Below, piece by piece: positions 6,370 through 12,718 of a DNA stretch of 37,271 nucleotides (positions within the stretch are counted from its first letter, which is position 1; the number at the start of each line of letters is the position of its first letter). The translations under genes were made by a program, and so were the position numbers. The notes beneath the pieces are model-generated. The model was not told the origin of the DNA, searched no databases, and worked only from the letters and a program-made list of their open reading frames with translations. Source of the stretch: a virus; IMG/VR virus record IMGVR_UViG_3300046558_000399, positions 1-37,271 of that record. One strand, 5' to 3'.

Positions 6370-6409
6370 GGGCCGGGGTGTCTCTCACCACAAGATGTAA
6401 CCCCGACCC
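6370..6409 (+). promoter_or_regulatory. RNA hairpin with CUCUCACCACAA loop, copy 3
   Basis: Ten-base arms (6370-6379 with 6400-6409) with a single C.A mismatch enclose a 20-base loop holding CTCTCACCACAA (6382-6393) from loop position 3. It starts 13 bases after the cro stop codon, on the rightward early transcript. Confidence 0.75.
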
Positions 6410-6416
6410 CGCTGGG

Positions 6417-6433
6417 GCAGTGCAAAACACTGC
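6417..6433 (+). promoter_or_regulatory. Small hairpin inside the cro-cII leader
   Basis: GCAGTG/CACTGC (6417-6422 with 6428-6433) with loop CAAAA. It sits between the two motif-loop hairpins, and a short CCCC-GCT-GGGG hairpin (6407-6417) abuts it. No T-run follows, so it is not an obvious terminator. Confidence 0.5.
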
Positions 6434-6440
6434 TAACTCC

Positions 6441-6480
6441 GCCGACCAGGTTCTCTCACCACAAGTATCGCCTGGTCGGC
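6441..6480 (+). promoter_or_regulatory. RNA hairpin with CUCUCACCACAA loop, copy 4
   Basis: Perfect 10-bp inverted repeat GCCGACCAGG/CCTGGTCGGC (6441-6450 with 6471-6480) around a 20-base loop with CTCTCACCACAA at 6453-6464, again from loop position 3. Stem length, loop length and motif register match copy 3, but the stem sequence differs entirely. Confidence 0.8.
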
Positions 6481-6567
6481 TCGAACGATGAACCGTGCGG
6501 CACAGCACGATTAGCACAGCACATCGGTCGTGGCTGAAGGATAAGGCGTGCCCTGTCCTCTGGCTAC

Positions 6568-6590
6568 ACCGTAAATGGGGATTTTACGGT
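6568..6590 (+). promoter_or_regulatory. Hairpin exposing the ribosome-binding site of the CII-like gene in its loop
   Basis: Perfect 8-bp arms ACCGTAAA/TTTACGGT (6568-6575 with 6583-6590) enclose loop TGGGGAT. The loop contains GGGGA (6577-6581), the only Shine-Dalgarno-like sequence before the ATG at 6592. The start codon follows the stem by one base. Confidence 0.65.
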
Positions 6591-6591
6591 T

Positions 6592-7080
6592 ATGAGTCGC
6601 ACAGACCTTTTGCCGGACGCTGGTCCGGTTCTTTCTTTGCGCCAAGCGCTTTACCGCGCCGGGCGTGACTATAAGGGCGGTGTGACCGCCCTTGCTTTTG
6701 ACATGGTGATGGACAACGACGCCCTGCAAAAGAAGCTCAACTTGGATGAGGAGCGCCGCTGGCCTACGCCTGACGAGCTGGAAGAAATTATCAGGTTGAC
6801 GCAGAGCCCTCTGTTAATGGATGCGCTGATGCGGCCTGCCGGAGCAGTCTGGTATCGCCCGATCCCTATGCCAGCGTCCTGCGCGGCACTCAAGGCTGTC
6901 GGCAAGATGCTGGAGGAGTCCGGCGAATTTGTCGCGAGCATGCACGACGGCGCTGCTGACAATAAGTGGGAACGGCATGAGGTCCTTGAGCTTGAGTCAC
7001 GCGGCATGGATGTCATCCGCGAAGTGTTGGGCATCATGGCCGGGGCCAGGGAAGCGATGGAGGCCAGCAACAATGGCTGA
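6592..7080 (+). CDS. CII-like phage regulatory protein (CP76 family)
   Basis: A 162-residue protein that fits the phage regulatory CII/CP76 family: the N-terminal phrase LRQALYRAGRDYKGGVTALA with a following D-A-L-Q-K-K-L-N is the family's helix-turn-helix hallmark, and the all-helical remainder (EELEEIIRLTQ-type segment, then a C-terminal helix with MDVIREVLGIMAGAREAME) is as expected. Members act as DNA-binding regulators of lysogeny or replication. It occupies the lambda cII position, downstream of cro and upstream of the replication genes. Its ribosome site lies in a hairpin loop. It overlaps the next gene by 8 bases. Confidence 0.82.
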   Translation: MSRTDLLPDAGPVLSLRQALYRAGRDYKGGVTALAFDMVMDNDALQKKLNLDEERRWPTPDELEEIIRLTQSPLLMDALMRPAGAVWYRPIPMPASCAALKAVGKMLEESGEFVASMHDGAADNKWERHEVLELESRGMDVIREVLGIMAGAREAMEASNNG

Positions 7081-7279
7081 CGTAATCGATATCGCCAATG
7101 ACCAAGCCGAGTATCTGCTGCAACTGGCATTGCATCGGCGCCCGCGCGGCGTCGTTAGCTTCGTAGGTGCGATTTTCTGTGAGGATTGCGGAGTTACTAT
7201 CCCGGAGAAGCGTCGTATCGCCATTCCCGGTTGCGAAACCTGCATCCATTGCCAGGAACGCCGGGAGCGCAATAGATGA
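7073..7279 (+). CDS. DksA/TraR-type C4 zinc-finger protein
   Basis: A 68-residue protein with the TraR/DksA zinc-finger pattern: FCEDCG, then PGCETCIHCQERRER near the C-terminus, giving Cys-x2-Cys and Cys-x2-Cys pairs typical of phage TraR-like proteins. Such proteins bind RNA polymerase through the secondary channel and shift promoter choice; the short phage forms also occur as generic early genes. The N-terminus (DIANDQAEYLLQLALHRRP) is the expected single helix. It overlaps the CII-like gene by ATGGCTGA and the primase gene by ATGA, so it sits in a tightly coupled trio. Confidence 0.85.
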   Translation: MADVIDIANDQAEYLLQLALHRRPRGVVSFVGAIFCEDCGVTIPEKRRIAIPGCETCIHCQERRERNR

Positions 7280-9951
7280 GTGACCGTCCAGCACCGATTT
7301 CCGCCTGGGCGCGGCGTTACACGGAAACCTTCAACCTTGCACTTGTACCGATTGACCCCGGTGAGAAGGCCCCGAAAGGAATGGGCTGGAACCAACCGGG
7401 TGGCTACTTTACCGACCCTGATAAGGCCGATATTTTTTGGCGGGCCAACCCAAACCATAACCTTGGCGTGGTGCTCGGGCCGAGCCGTGTTTGCTCCCTG
7501 GATGTCGATGACGTCCAGTGGACCCGGCACGTTCTGTACGAGTTGCTTGGTTTGGACGTCGATGCCATGGCGTTGGTGTTCCCGACTGTTGTGGGCAACC
7601 CCGCGCGGTTTCGTGTCCTGTTCCGCGTGCCGGACGGCGTCGACCTGACTCGCCATTCCCTTGCCTGGCCGAATGAAAACGATCCTGATGGTTCGATTCA
7701 TAAGGGGCTTACGGCCAAGGCGAGGGCTGCGAAGGATGCCGGTGATCACGCCGGTGAGCAGGCTTTCCGCGAAGAGGCAAAGCAGTTCCAGCGTCTCACG
7801 GTATTCGAGCTGCGTGCTGGTCCTGTGCAGGACGTTCTGCCCCCATCAATCCATCCCGGTACCGGCGAGCCTTACACTTGGCGGACGCCGCCCGATGCCG
7901 CCGGATTTCCGGTGCTGACCGAGGAGCTACTGTCCGTCTGGAACAACTGGGAATTCTTCAAGCGCGACGCCGAGGCCGCGTGCCCTTGGTTGCCGAAGGT
8001 CGCAGCTCCGGCGCCGAAGGCAAAGGCGAAGCTCGCCTCTGTGCCTGGCAATCGGCCTTCGGTCATTGACGAGTTCAACCGCTGCCATGACGTAACAGAG
8101 CTGCTGCGCTCCCACAGCTATATCAAGCGCGGGAGCAAGTGGCTGTACCCGCAAAGCAGCACCGGCTTGCCCGGCATCACTGTTTCGGACCACGGCAAAG
8201 TCTTTTCACACCACGGCGCTGACCCTCTCGCTAACGGTCACCAGAACGATGCATTCGACGTGTTTTGCCTGCTCGACCATGGCGGGGATCGCTCGCGCGC
8301 GGTGAAAGAAGCTGCCCGGATGCTCGGTATGCAATCGTCTCGTCCTGCCGCCAACGATCTTCCCCCGGCCCCATCGGTGGATTCGGCCGAGCCTTCGCCG
8401 CCCAGCGAGGCCGCTCCGGCTCCTGACGGGGGCGCGGGGGAGGACCTGACCATAGAGCAGGTTTTGCGCCGGTATGCCTTGGTCGAAGGTACGACGCAGG
8501 TCTGGGACTTCGACAAATCGAAGGCAATGAAGAAGGCTGCGTTCGAGGCGCGTGTCGGCAAGCCGCTGGCAAAGCTATGGATGGACAACACCAACAAGAA
8601 GCTGATTGCGGACGAGCATGCCAAGGAAGTCGAGCAGGCCCGCAAGATCGCGGGCAAGAAGGGCGGCGCATTCGGTCTAGAACCGGTCGACCGTTACGTC
8701 TATATCGATGGCACGAAGGATGTGTGGGATCGCGAGAAGAAGCGCAGGATTCCCGAAGGCGCTGTGAAAATGGCCCTGGGCGATACCTACGCGTTCTGGC
8801 TGAACAGCCCGGAGCGGCGGGTGGTGGACGTTGACCACATCGTCTTTGACCCGACCATGACCAAGGACCCGAACGTCTACATCAACACGTTCGACGGGCT
8901 GCCGCTGGAGCCGGTTGACGACGACGCCGCCTGCGCGAACCTCATCTGGCTCATTTCCTTTCTCTGCAACCATGACCCCGACGCCGCCCTTTGGCTGACT
9001 CGCTGGCTTGCATATCCCTTGCAACACCTGGGCGCCAAGATGGACACCGCAGTCCTGATGCATTCCACGATGGAAGGCTCGGGCAAGAGCCTGCTGTTCG
9101 CCGACACCTTCGGGGCGCTCTACGGCCAGTACGCCGCAACGGTTGGGCAGACCCAGCTCGAAAGCAACTTCAACGCCTGGCAGTCCCGGAAGATGTGGGC
9201 CGTGTTCGAAGAGGTGGTCAGCCGTGACCAGCGCTACAACCAGGTCGGCAAGATCAAGCACCTGGTCACCGGCAAGACGGTGCGGATGGAGTCGAAGTTC
9301 ATCAACGGCTGGGAAGAGGCCAACCACATGAACGCGGTCTTCCTGAGCAACGAGATTCTGCCGTGGCCCATCAGCGATAGCGACCGCCGCATGCTGGTCA
9401 TGTGGCCCATGGAGACCTTGTCCGTAGCCCGGCAGAAGGCCATCGGAAAGGAGTTGGTGAGCGGCGGTGTCGCGGCCCTATATGGCTGGCTGTTGCGGGT
9501 TGACCTAGGGGATTTCAACCAGCGTACACGGCCGCCAAATACAGATGCGCGGGATCGCCTGGTTGCCCTCAGTCGGGCCGGGTGGCAGACGTTTCTCCAT
9601 CTTTGGCGGTATGGCGAGCTTGGGCAAAACATGTGGGGTGTATGCCTTTCGACCGATCTGTACGCGCTGTTCATCGAATGGTGTCAGCGGAACAAAGAGC
9701 ACGCGATGAGCCAAACGAAGTTCTCACTGTTCATCAGTTCCGAGGTCGAGAAGAGCCGCTCAATACCCTGGACCGACGGCAACAACAGGCGATTTGGAGC
9801 GTTCTTTTTTCCCAACGATCCGATGGCTTCCCCCGCCCCATCATTGTCAGCGGCCGGACTGGGCGTCGTCGTGAAGGATTGGCGCGACGCGGCGAAGCTT
9901 GCTGGCTGGCATGTCGAGTCCTGGGACCACATCAAGGCGACCGCAGCATGA
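7276..9951 (+). CDS. Bifunctional primase-polymerase/helicase (replication initiation protein)
   Basis: An 891-residue replication protein. Residues about 10-200 look like a prim-pol (bifunctional DNA primase/polymerase) domain, with the conserved acidic cluster D76-V-D-D79 (SLDVDDVQW) and the later FRVLFRVP strand. Residues about 530-800 form a DUF5906/SF3-type helicase region: Walker-A-like MEGSGKS (Lys604), Walker B-like WAVFEEV (about 643-650), and the sensor region FLSNEILPWPISDSDRRM. An Ala/Pro-rich linker (about 355-395) separates the halves. It likely primes and unwinds at the phage origin, and the iteron array begins 14 bases after its stop codon. Its ATGA overlaps the zinc-finger gene. 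Confidence 0.9.
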   Translation: MSDRPAPISAWARRYTETFNLALVPIDPGEKAPKGMGWNQPGGYFTDPDKADIFWRANPNHNLGVVLGPSRVCSLDVDDVQWTRHVLYELLGLDVDAMALVFPTVVGNPARFRVLFRVPDGVDLTRHSLAWPNENDPDGSIHKGLTAKARAAKDAGDHAGEQAFREEAKQFQRLTVFELRAGPVQDVLPPSIHPGTGEPYTWRTPPDAAGFPVLTEELLSVWNNWEFFKRDAEAACPWLPKVAAPAPKAKAKLASVPGNRPSVIDEFNRCHDVTELLRSHSYIKRGSKWLYPQSSTGLPGITVSDHGKVFSHHGADPLANGHQNDAFDVFCLLDHGGDRSRAVKEAARMLGMQSSRPAANDLPPAPSVDSAEPSPPSEAAPAPDGGAGEDLTIEQVLRRYALVEGTTQVWDFDKSKAMKKAAFEARVGKPLAKLWMDNTNKKLIADEHAKEVEQARKIAGKKGGAFGLEPVDRYVYIDGTKDVWDREKKRRIPEGAVKMALGDTYAFWLNSPERRVVDVDHIVFDPTMTKDPNVYINTFDGLPLEPVDDDAACANLIWLISFLCNHDPDAALWLTRWLAYPLQHLGAKMDTAVLMHSTMEGSGKSLLFADTFGALYGQYAATVGQTQLESNFNAWQSRKMWAVFEEVVSRDQRYNQVGKIKHLVTGKTVRMESKFINGWEEANHMNAVFLSNEILPWPISDSDRRMLVMWPMETLSVARQKAIGKELVSGGVAALYGWLLRVDLGDFNQRTRPPNTDARDRLVALSRAGWQTFLHLWRYGELGQNMWGVCLSTDLYALFIEWCQRNKEHAMSQTKFSLFISSEVEKSRSIPWTDGNNRRFGAFFFPNDPMASPAPSLSAAGLGVVVKDWRDAAKLAGWHVESWDHIKATAA

Positions 9952-9964
9952 GAACAACCAAATG

Positions 9965-10256
9965 TGTGTTGGGTGTGTCGGGTGTGTGTTGGGTTGATTC
10001 TGGATACTCAACACAGGGCGAAGCCTTATTTTTCAAGGGGTGTAGGGCTGTGTGTTGGGTGTGCTGGGTTTTTCGTCGCGCGCGCGCATGCATGACGTTA
10101 GTTGCACAGACCAAAGCCATCAGATTTTTTTTCCATGCGAGGACAGATAAACCCAACAAACCCAACACACCTAACACAATGTCGTTTAGATACTTGAATT
10201 TAAAGGGTTTTATCTGTGTTGGGTTTGTGTTGGGTATGGGGTTTTTTGTGTTGGGT
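9965..10256. repeat. Iteron array of TGTGTTGGGT repeats, candidate replication origin
   Basis: Non-coding stretch between the primase-helicase gene and the next gene. Direct copies of TGTGTTGGGT lie at 9965-9974, 9985-9994, 10051-10060, 10215-10224, 10226-10235 and 10247-10256, with one-mismatch copies at 9974-9983 and 10060-10069. Inverted copies are at 10160-10169 (exact) and at 10006-10015, 10151-10160 and 10169-10178 (variants). Steps of 9-11 bases keep neighbours on the same DNA face. Between the clusters are A/T-rich runs (10122-10132 and 10182-10212) and a CG-alternating tract (about 10075-10090). This is the layout of an iteron-type origin; the function is inferred. Confidence 0.8.
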
Positions 10257-10279
10257 ATCGTTTGCGGGGGGATTTGGGG

Positions 10280-10747
10280 ATGATCAAGGAGATTGAGAGC
10301 CTGATGGTTCATTGGGGCGAGCAACTGGCCCGGCACGGCCTGGGAGCGGGAATCGGCAGCCAGATGGGCAGCATCATGGAATGGAAAGGCACCGCGCCTC
10401 GCGGCACACCCGGTTCACGAATCGTCAGCGGCGGCGCGGGTATGGACCAGGTCGCGAGTGAAATCGACGCCGTGATCGCGGGCCTTGAGCGTGGTGCCGC
10501 GCCGGAGCAGAAGCTGGCGAAGCTCGCGCGGCAACGGTACTGCCAGTGCGTGACGGTGCGGGAGCAGATGCAAACGGCTGGCATTGCCGAAGGCGCTGAC
10601 CGTACTTACCGAAACTGGGTGCGACGGTTGCATGAGCGTGTGCTGCTGGATCTGACCATGCGTACTCGAACCAGTCGGGGCTATGAGCGGCAGGGTGGTA
10701 ACGACCACCAGACGGCCCTCATTCGCACCAATGTTCTGGGCCGGTGA
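10280..10747 (+). CDS. Candidate late-gene transcription regulator (Q/ArpU-like), unproven
   Basis: A 155-residue protein, start at 10280 (GGGGATTTGGGG immediately upstream; a longer frame begins in the iterons). I do not recognise a named domain with certainty. The N-terminus has a conserved-looking W-G-E-Q-L-A-R-H-G and G-S-Q-M-G-S-I-M-E-W-K-G. The second half (KLAKLARQRYCQCVTVREQM, then EGADRTYRNWVRRLHERVL) resembles the sigma-region-4-like helix-turn-helix of ArpU/RinA/Q-type late regulators. It lies exactly where such a regulator is expected: last gene of the rightward early operon, just before the late control region with phased repeats and a terminator. Function is inferred from position and size. 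Confidence 0.55.
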   Translation: MIKEIESLMVHWGEQLARHGLGAGIGSQMGSIMEWKGTAPRGTPGSRIVSGGAGMDQVASEIDAVIAGLERGAAPEQKLAKLARQRYCQCVTVREQMQTAGIAEGADRTYRNWVRRLHERVLLDLTMRTRTSRGYERQGGNDHQTALIRTNVLGR

Positions 10748-10780
10748 CATGACCGTTCGTCAGGGTACTTTGTCGTATGT

Positions 10781-10811
10781 GGGTCACATCCGGGTCAGAT
10801 TCGGGTCACAT
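10781..10811. repeat. Three helically phased GGGTCACAT repeats upstream of the late operon
   Basis: GGGTCACAT (10781-10789), GGGTCAGAT (10792-10800) and GGGTCACAT (10803-10811) repeat every 11 bases. This looks like an activator-binding array placed between the possible late regulator gene and the lysis/head genes. Confidence 0.6.
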
Positions 10812-10818
10812 TTGGTTG

Positions 10819-10846
10819 AACCGAAAAACACCGCTTTTCGGTTTTT
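10819..10846 (+). terminator. Hairpin followed by T-run in the late control region
   Basis: AACCGAAAA/TTTTCGGTT (10819-10827 with 10835-10843), seven-base loop, then TTT. It could terminate early rightward transcription or be read through by antitermination. Confidence 0.55.
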
Positions 10847-10926
10847 CCGAACCCCGGTACAAAGTGTCCACGATCTGACATTTGCGCTTTGCGCGTCGGG
10901 TTGAGCACGGTGCTGTGCTGCTTCAG

Positions 10927-10978
10927 GGAGTCCGCGACGGACTCCATTCAACCCCGCTAAGTGCGGGGTTTTCTATTT
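10927..10978 (+). terminator. Tandem hairpins ending in an intrinsic terminator before the holin genes
   Basis: First hairpin GGAGTCCG/CGGACTCC (10927-10934 with 10938-10945, loop CGA), then CCCCGC/GCGGGG (10952-10957 with 10963-10968, loop TAAGT) followed by TTTTCTATTT. The second is a textbook Rho-independent terminator, 32 bases upstream of the first holin gene, so late transcription must start after it or be antiterminated. Confidence 0.8.
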
Positions 10979-11009
10979 CTGCCCGTTGGGTTTTTCAGGG
11001 AGTACGAGC

Positions 11010-11372
11010 ATGGGCGAGCCAGCGACCGCAACAGTGGTGGTGGCCGGTGCCGCCGGTGCTGGTGTGGCTGGAATCTTGGCGGGGCTTGATCCGTTGGCCG
11101 GTGTTGGCGCCCTGGCTGGTGCGTTGGTGTTCTTCACCACGACCGAGGAACTGCCGGTGTGGAAGCGGGCGATGTTCTTTCTGGTGTCGTTCGTAATGGG
11201 CTACCTGTTCGCCCCCGCGTTGGCTGACTTCGAGGCTTGGGGCATTCGCCCGTTCAAGTACTCCGGGCCAGCCGCGTTCGGGTCGGCGGTGTTGGTGGTC
11301 ACCGTAGCACTTGCCGCCATCCGGCGACGCGGTGCGCTCGACGTTGATCAACCCGGAGGCCGGGATGGATGA
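11010..11372 (+). CDS. Putative phage holin (four hydrophobic segments)
   Basis: A 120-residue membrane protein like the putative holins that open many Pseudomonas phage late operons. Hydrophobic segments are at about residues 8-27, 31-45, 54-74 and 86-104 (AMFFLVSFVMGYLFAPAL is the clearest). A short polar tail follows. The start at 11010 has an AGGGAG ribosome site 7 bases upstream. It overlaps the second membrane-protein gene. Located upstream of the terminase genes rather than beside the endolysin, which in this phage lies about 20 kb away at the other end of the late operon. Confidence 0.7.
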   Translation: MGEPATATVVVAGAAGAGVAGILAGLDPLAGVGALAGALVFFTTTEELPVWKRAMFFLVSFVMGYLFAPALADFEAWGIRPFKYSGPAAFGSAVLVVTVALAAIRRRGALDVDQPGGRDG

Positions 11373-11655
11373 GCTGCTGATCCCTGAAGTGCTGACTCAA
11401 GTGACGTTCTGGTTGTGCGTTGCGCTGTTCGTTCGCCTGTTCACCTTTCGGCGAAAGGGCGCACGGTTCCGCCGGAACATGAGCTGGCTCGCTTGGTTGG
11501 TGATGGTGCTGTCCGGTGCGGCGGCGCTGTACATCGGCAAGGGCCAGCTCGTCATGTCGATCTACTCATGGCCGGTCGTAATGCTCCTGGGCGTTTTCGT
11601 TGGTTCGGTCTACAAGAGCGCCGGGAACCTGGCTCGCGTCTGGAAGGAAGGATGA
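11365..11655 (+). CDS. Phage holin-type membrane protein (holin 3-like)
   Basis: A 96-residue protein with three hydrophobic stretches (about residues 11-25 VTFWLCVALFVRLFTF, 40-56 LAWLVMVLSGAAALYIG, and 65-85 IYSWPVVMLLGVFVGSVYKSAG), fitting the phage holin family 3 group. A GGAGG ribosome site lies 5 bases before the ATG at 11365, inside the end of the upstream gene. It could be the partner (antiholin) of the preceding protein. Its stop overlaps the HNH gene start by ATGA. Confidence 0.75.
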   Translation: MDELLIPEVLTQVTFWLCVALFVRLFTFRRKGARFRRNMSWLAWLVMVLSGAAALYIGKGQLVMSIYSWPVVMLLGVFVGSVYKSAGNLARVWKEG

Positions 11656-12017
11656 TGGCCGGTGATGATCGCGGTAGCAGCGCAGAGCGCGGTTACGGGT
11701 ACCGCTGGCAGAAATCGCGCGATGCCTTCTTGCGCGCCAATCCATTGTGCTGCATGTGCTCGACGGATCTTCGTCCTGTCGCCGCAGCCATCGTTGACCA
11801 CAAGGTGGCGCCGAGGCTGAAGGACGCAAAGGCCAGCGGTGATGCCGAGCGTATCAAGGGTGCCTGGAAGCTGTTCTGGAATAGCTCGAACTGGCAGCCA
11901 CTCTGCAAGCTTTGCCACGACTCGACCAAGCAGCGGCTCGAAAAATCCGGACGGATGGTGGGCTGCACGGCTGCTGGTCTGCCCCTCGACCCCAAGCATC
12001 ACTGGAATCGGCGCTGA
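11652..12017 (+). CDS. HNH endonuclease (packaging-associated)
   Basis: A 121-residue HNH nuclease. The zinc knuckle pairs are CCMC (about residue 35) and CKLC (about residue 92); the HNH core is DHKVAPRLKD followed by NWQPLCKLCHDSTKQ. In HK97-like siphophages an HNH protein encoded directly upstream of TerS associates with terminase and is needed for specific cos cleavage. Position here is exactly that. The start is ATG 11652 by ATGA overlap with the holin-type gene (a second ATG follows at 11655). Confidence 0.92.
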   Translation: MMAGDDRGSSAERGYGYRWQKSRDAFLRANPLCCMCSTDLRPVAAAIVDHKVAPRLKDAKASGDAERIKGAWKLFWNSSNWQPLCKLCHDSTKQRLEKSGRMVGCTAAGLPLDPKHHWNRR

Positions 12018-12184
12018 CCCGAAATCACGGGAAAGTGCACCGGGTTGGTGCGAATAGGCGTTGCCTATGGGGAGGGGGGGGCAAAAATGTTTTTTACTAT
12101 CCATAGCTAGACCGCCACTCGCCCTCCGTCCGCAAAATGCGGGAAAAATGAGGAGGGGGGGGTATCGATTTCGAGGGGGTAAAC
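12018..12184. other. Non-coding gap with two GGAGGGGGGGG tracts, candidate cos/packaging region
   Basis: The 167-base gap between HNH and TerS carries GGAGGGGGGGG at 12071-12081 and again at 12152-12162, a CCGCA/TGCGG hairpin with AAA loop at 12130-12142, and GAGGGGGT just before the TerS start. In cos phages of this gene order the cohesive-end site lies next to terS. The location of any nick cannot be read from sequence alone. Confidence 0.45.
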
Positions 12185-12718
12185 ATGGCAGGAAACGGAA
12201 ATTCCGGGCGTCCTGCGAAGCCCGCATCATTGCACATTCTGCAGGGCAATCGCAGCAAGAAAAACTTCGAGGAACTGCTCGAAGAAATCAAATCGCCAGC
12301 GGTCCCGGTGGCTGCGCCGCCGATGCCGGACGTGCTCAGCGATGACGCTGTGGCCGAATGGGAGCGGCTCATTCCCGACCTGATGGCGCTGGGCCTGGTT
12401 TCGACCCTCGACCAGATGGCCCTGGCGACTTATTGCCAGGCTTATGCCGACTGGCTGCGCTATCAGCGCCTGATCGCCGCCCGCAATGCGAAGTCGGACG
12501 ATGAACTGGGCGGCGATATCCAGACGTTCAAAACCGGCGCCCAGCAGATGCACGTCCTACGGCAGTTGGCGAACGATGCTGAAAAGCGCGCCAACGCCGC
12601 TGGCGCGCAGTTCGGGTTCTCTCCCATGGCCCGCCGCAACCTGAAAACGGCCCCGGCGCCGCAAGGGGAGCTTTTCCCGAATGAGCAACGAGACGCCGCA
12701 AACCGATACTTCAACTGA
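12185..12718 (+). CDS. terS: Terminase small subunit, P27 family
   Basis: A 177-residue protein with the P27-type start G-R-P-x-K-P-A-x-L-H-I-L-Q-G-N-R and the central helical pattern L-x-x-x-A-V-A-E-W-E-R-L, L-V-S-T-L-D-Q-M-A-L-A-T-Y-C-Q-A-Y, ending in an all-helical segment and GFSPMARRNL. TerS recognises the packaging site and regulates TerL. A GAGGGGGT purine tract serves as ribosome site. The gene overlaps TerL by 38 bases. Confidence 0.92.
   Translation: MAGNGNSGRPAKPASLHILQGNRSKKNFEELLEEIKSPAVPVAAPPMPDVLSDDAVAEWERLIPDLMALGLVSTLDQMALATYCQAYADWLRYQRLIAARNAKSDDELGGDIQTFKTGAQQMHVLRQLANDAEKRANAAGAQFGFSPMARRNLKTAPAPQGELFPNEQRDAANRYFN

Noticed and set aside
9582-10283. Forward open frame running from the primase gene through the iterons
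   Set aside because: It begins inside the primase gene in another frame and its tail translates the TGTGTTGGGT repeats; no ribosome site. The region is better explained as non-coding repeat DNA.
9932-10336. Minus-strand open frame across the iteron region
   Set aside because: Product of repeat DNA without a start signal; overlaps the primase end and the next gene start.
10860-10960. tRNA-like folding in the late control region
   Set aside because: Hairpins are present but no cloverleaf, no T-loop GTTCGA box and no CCA-type acceptor; they are better explained as terminator structures.
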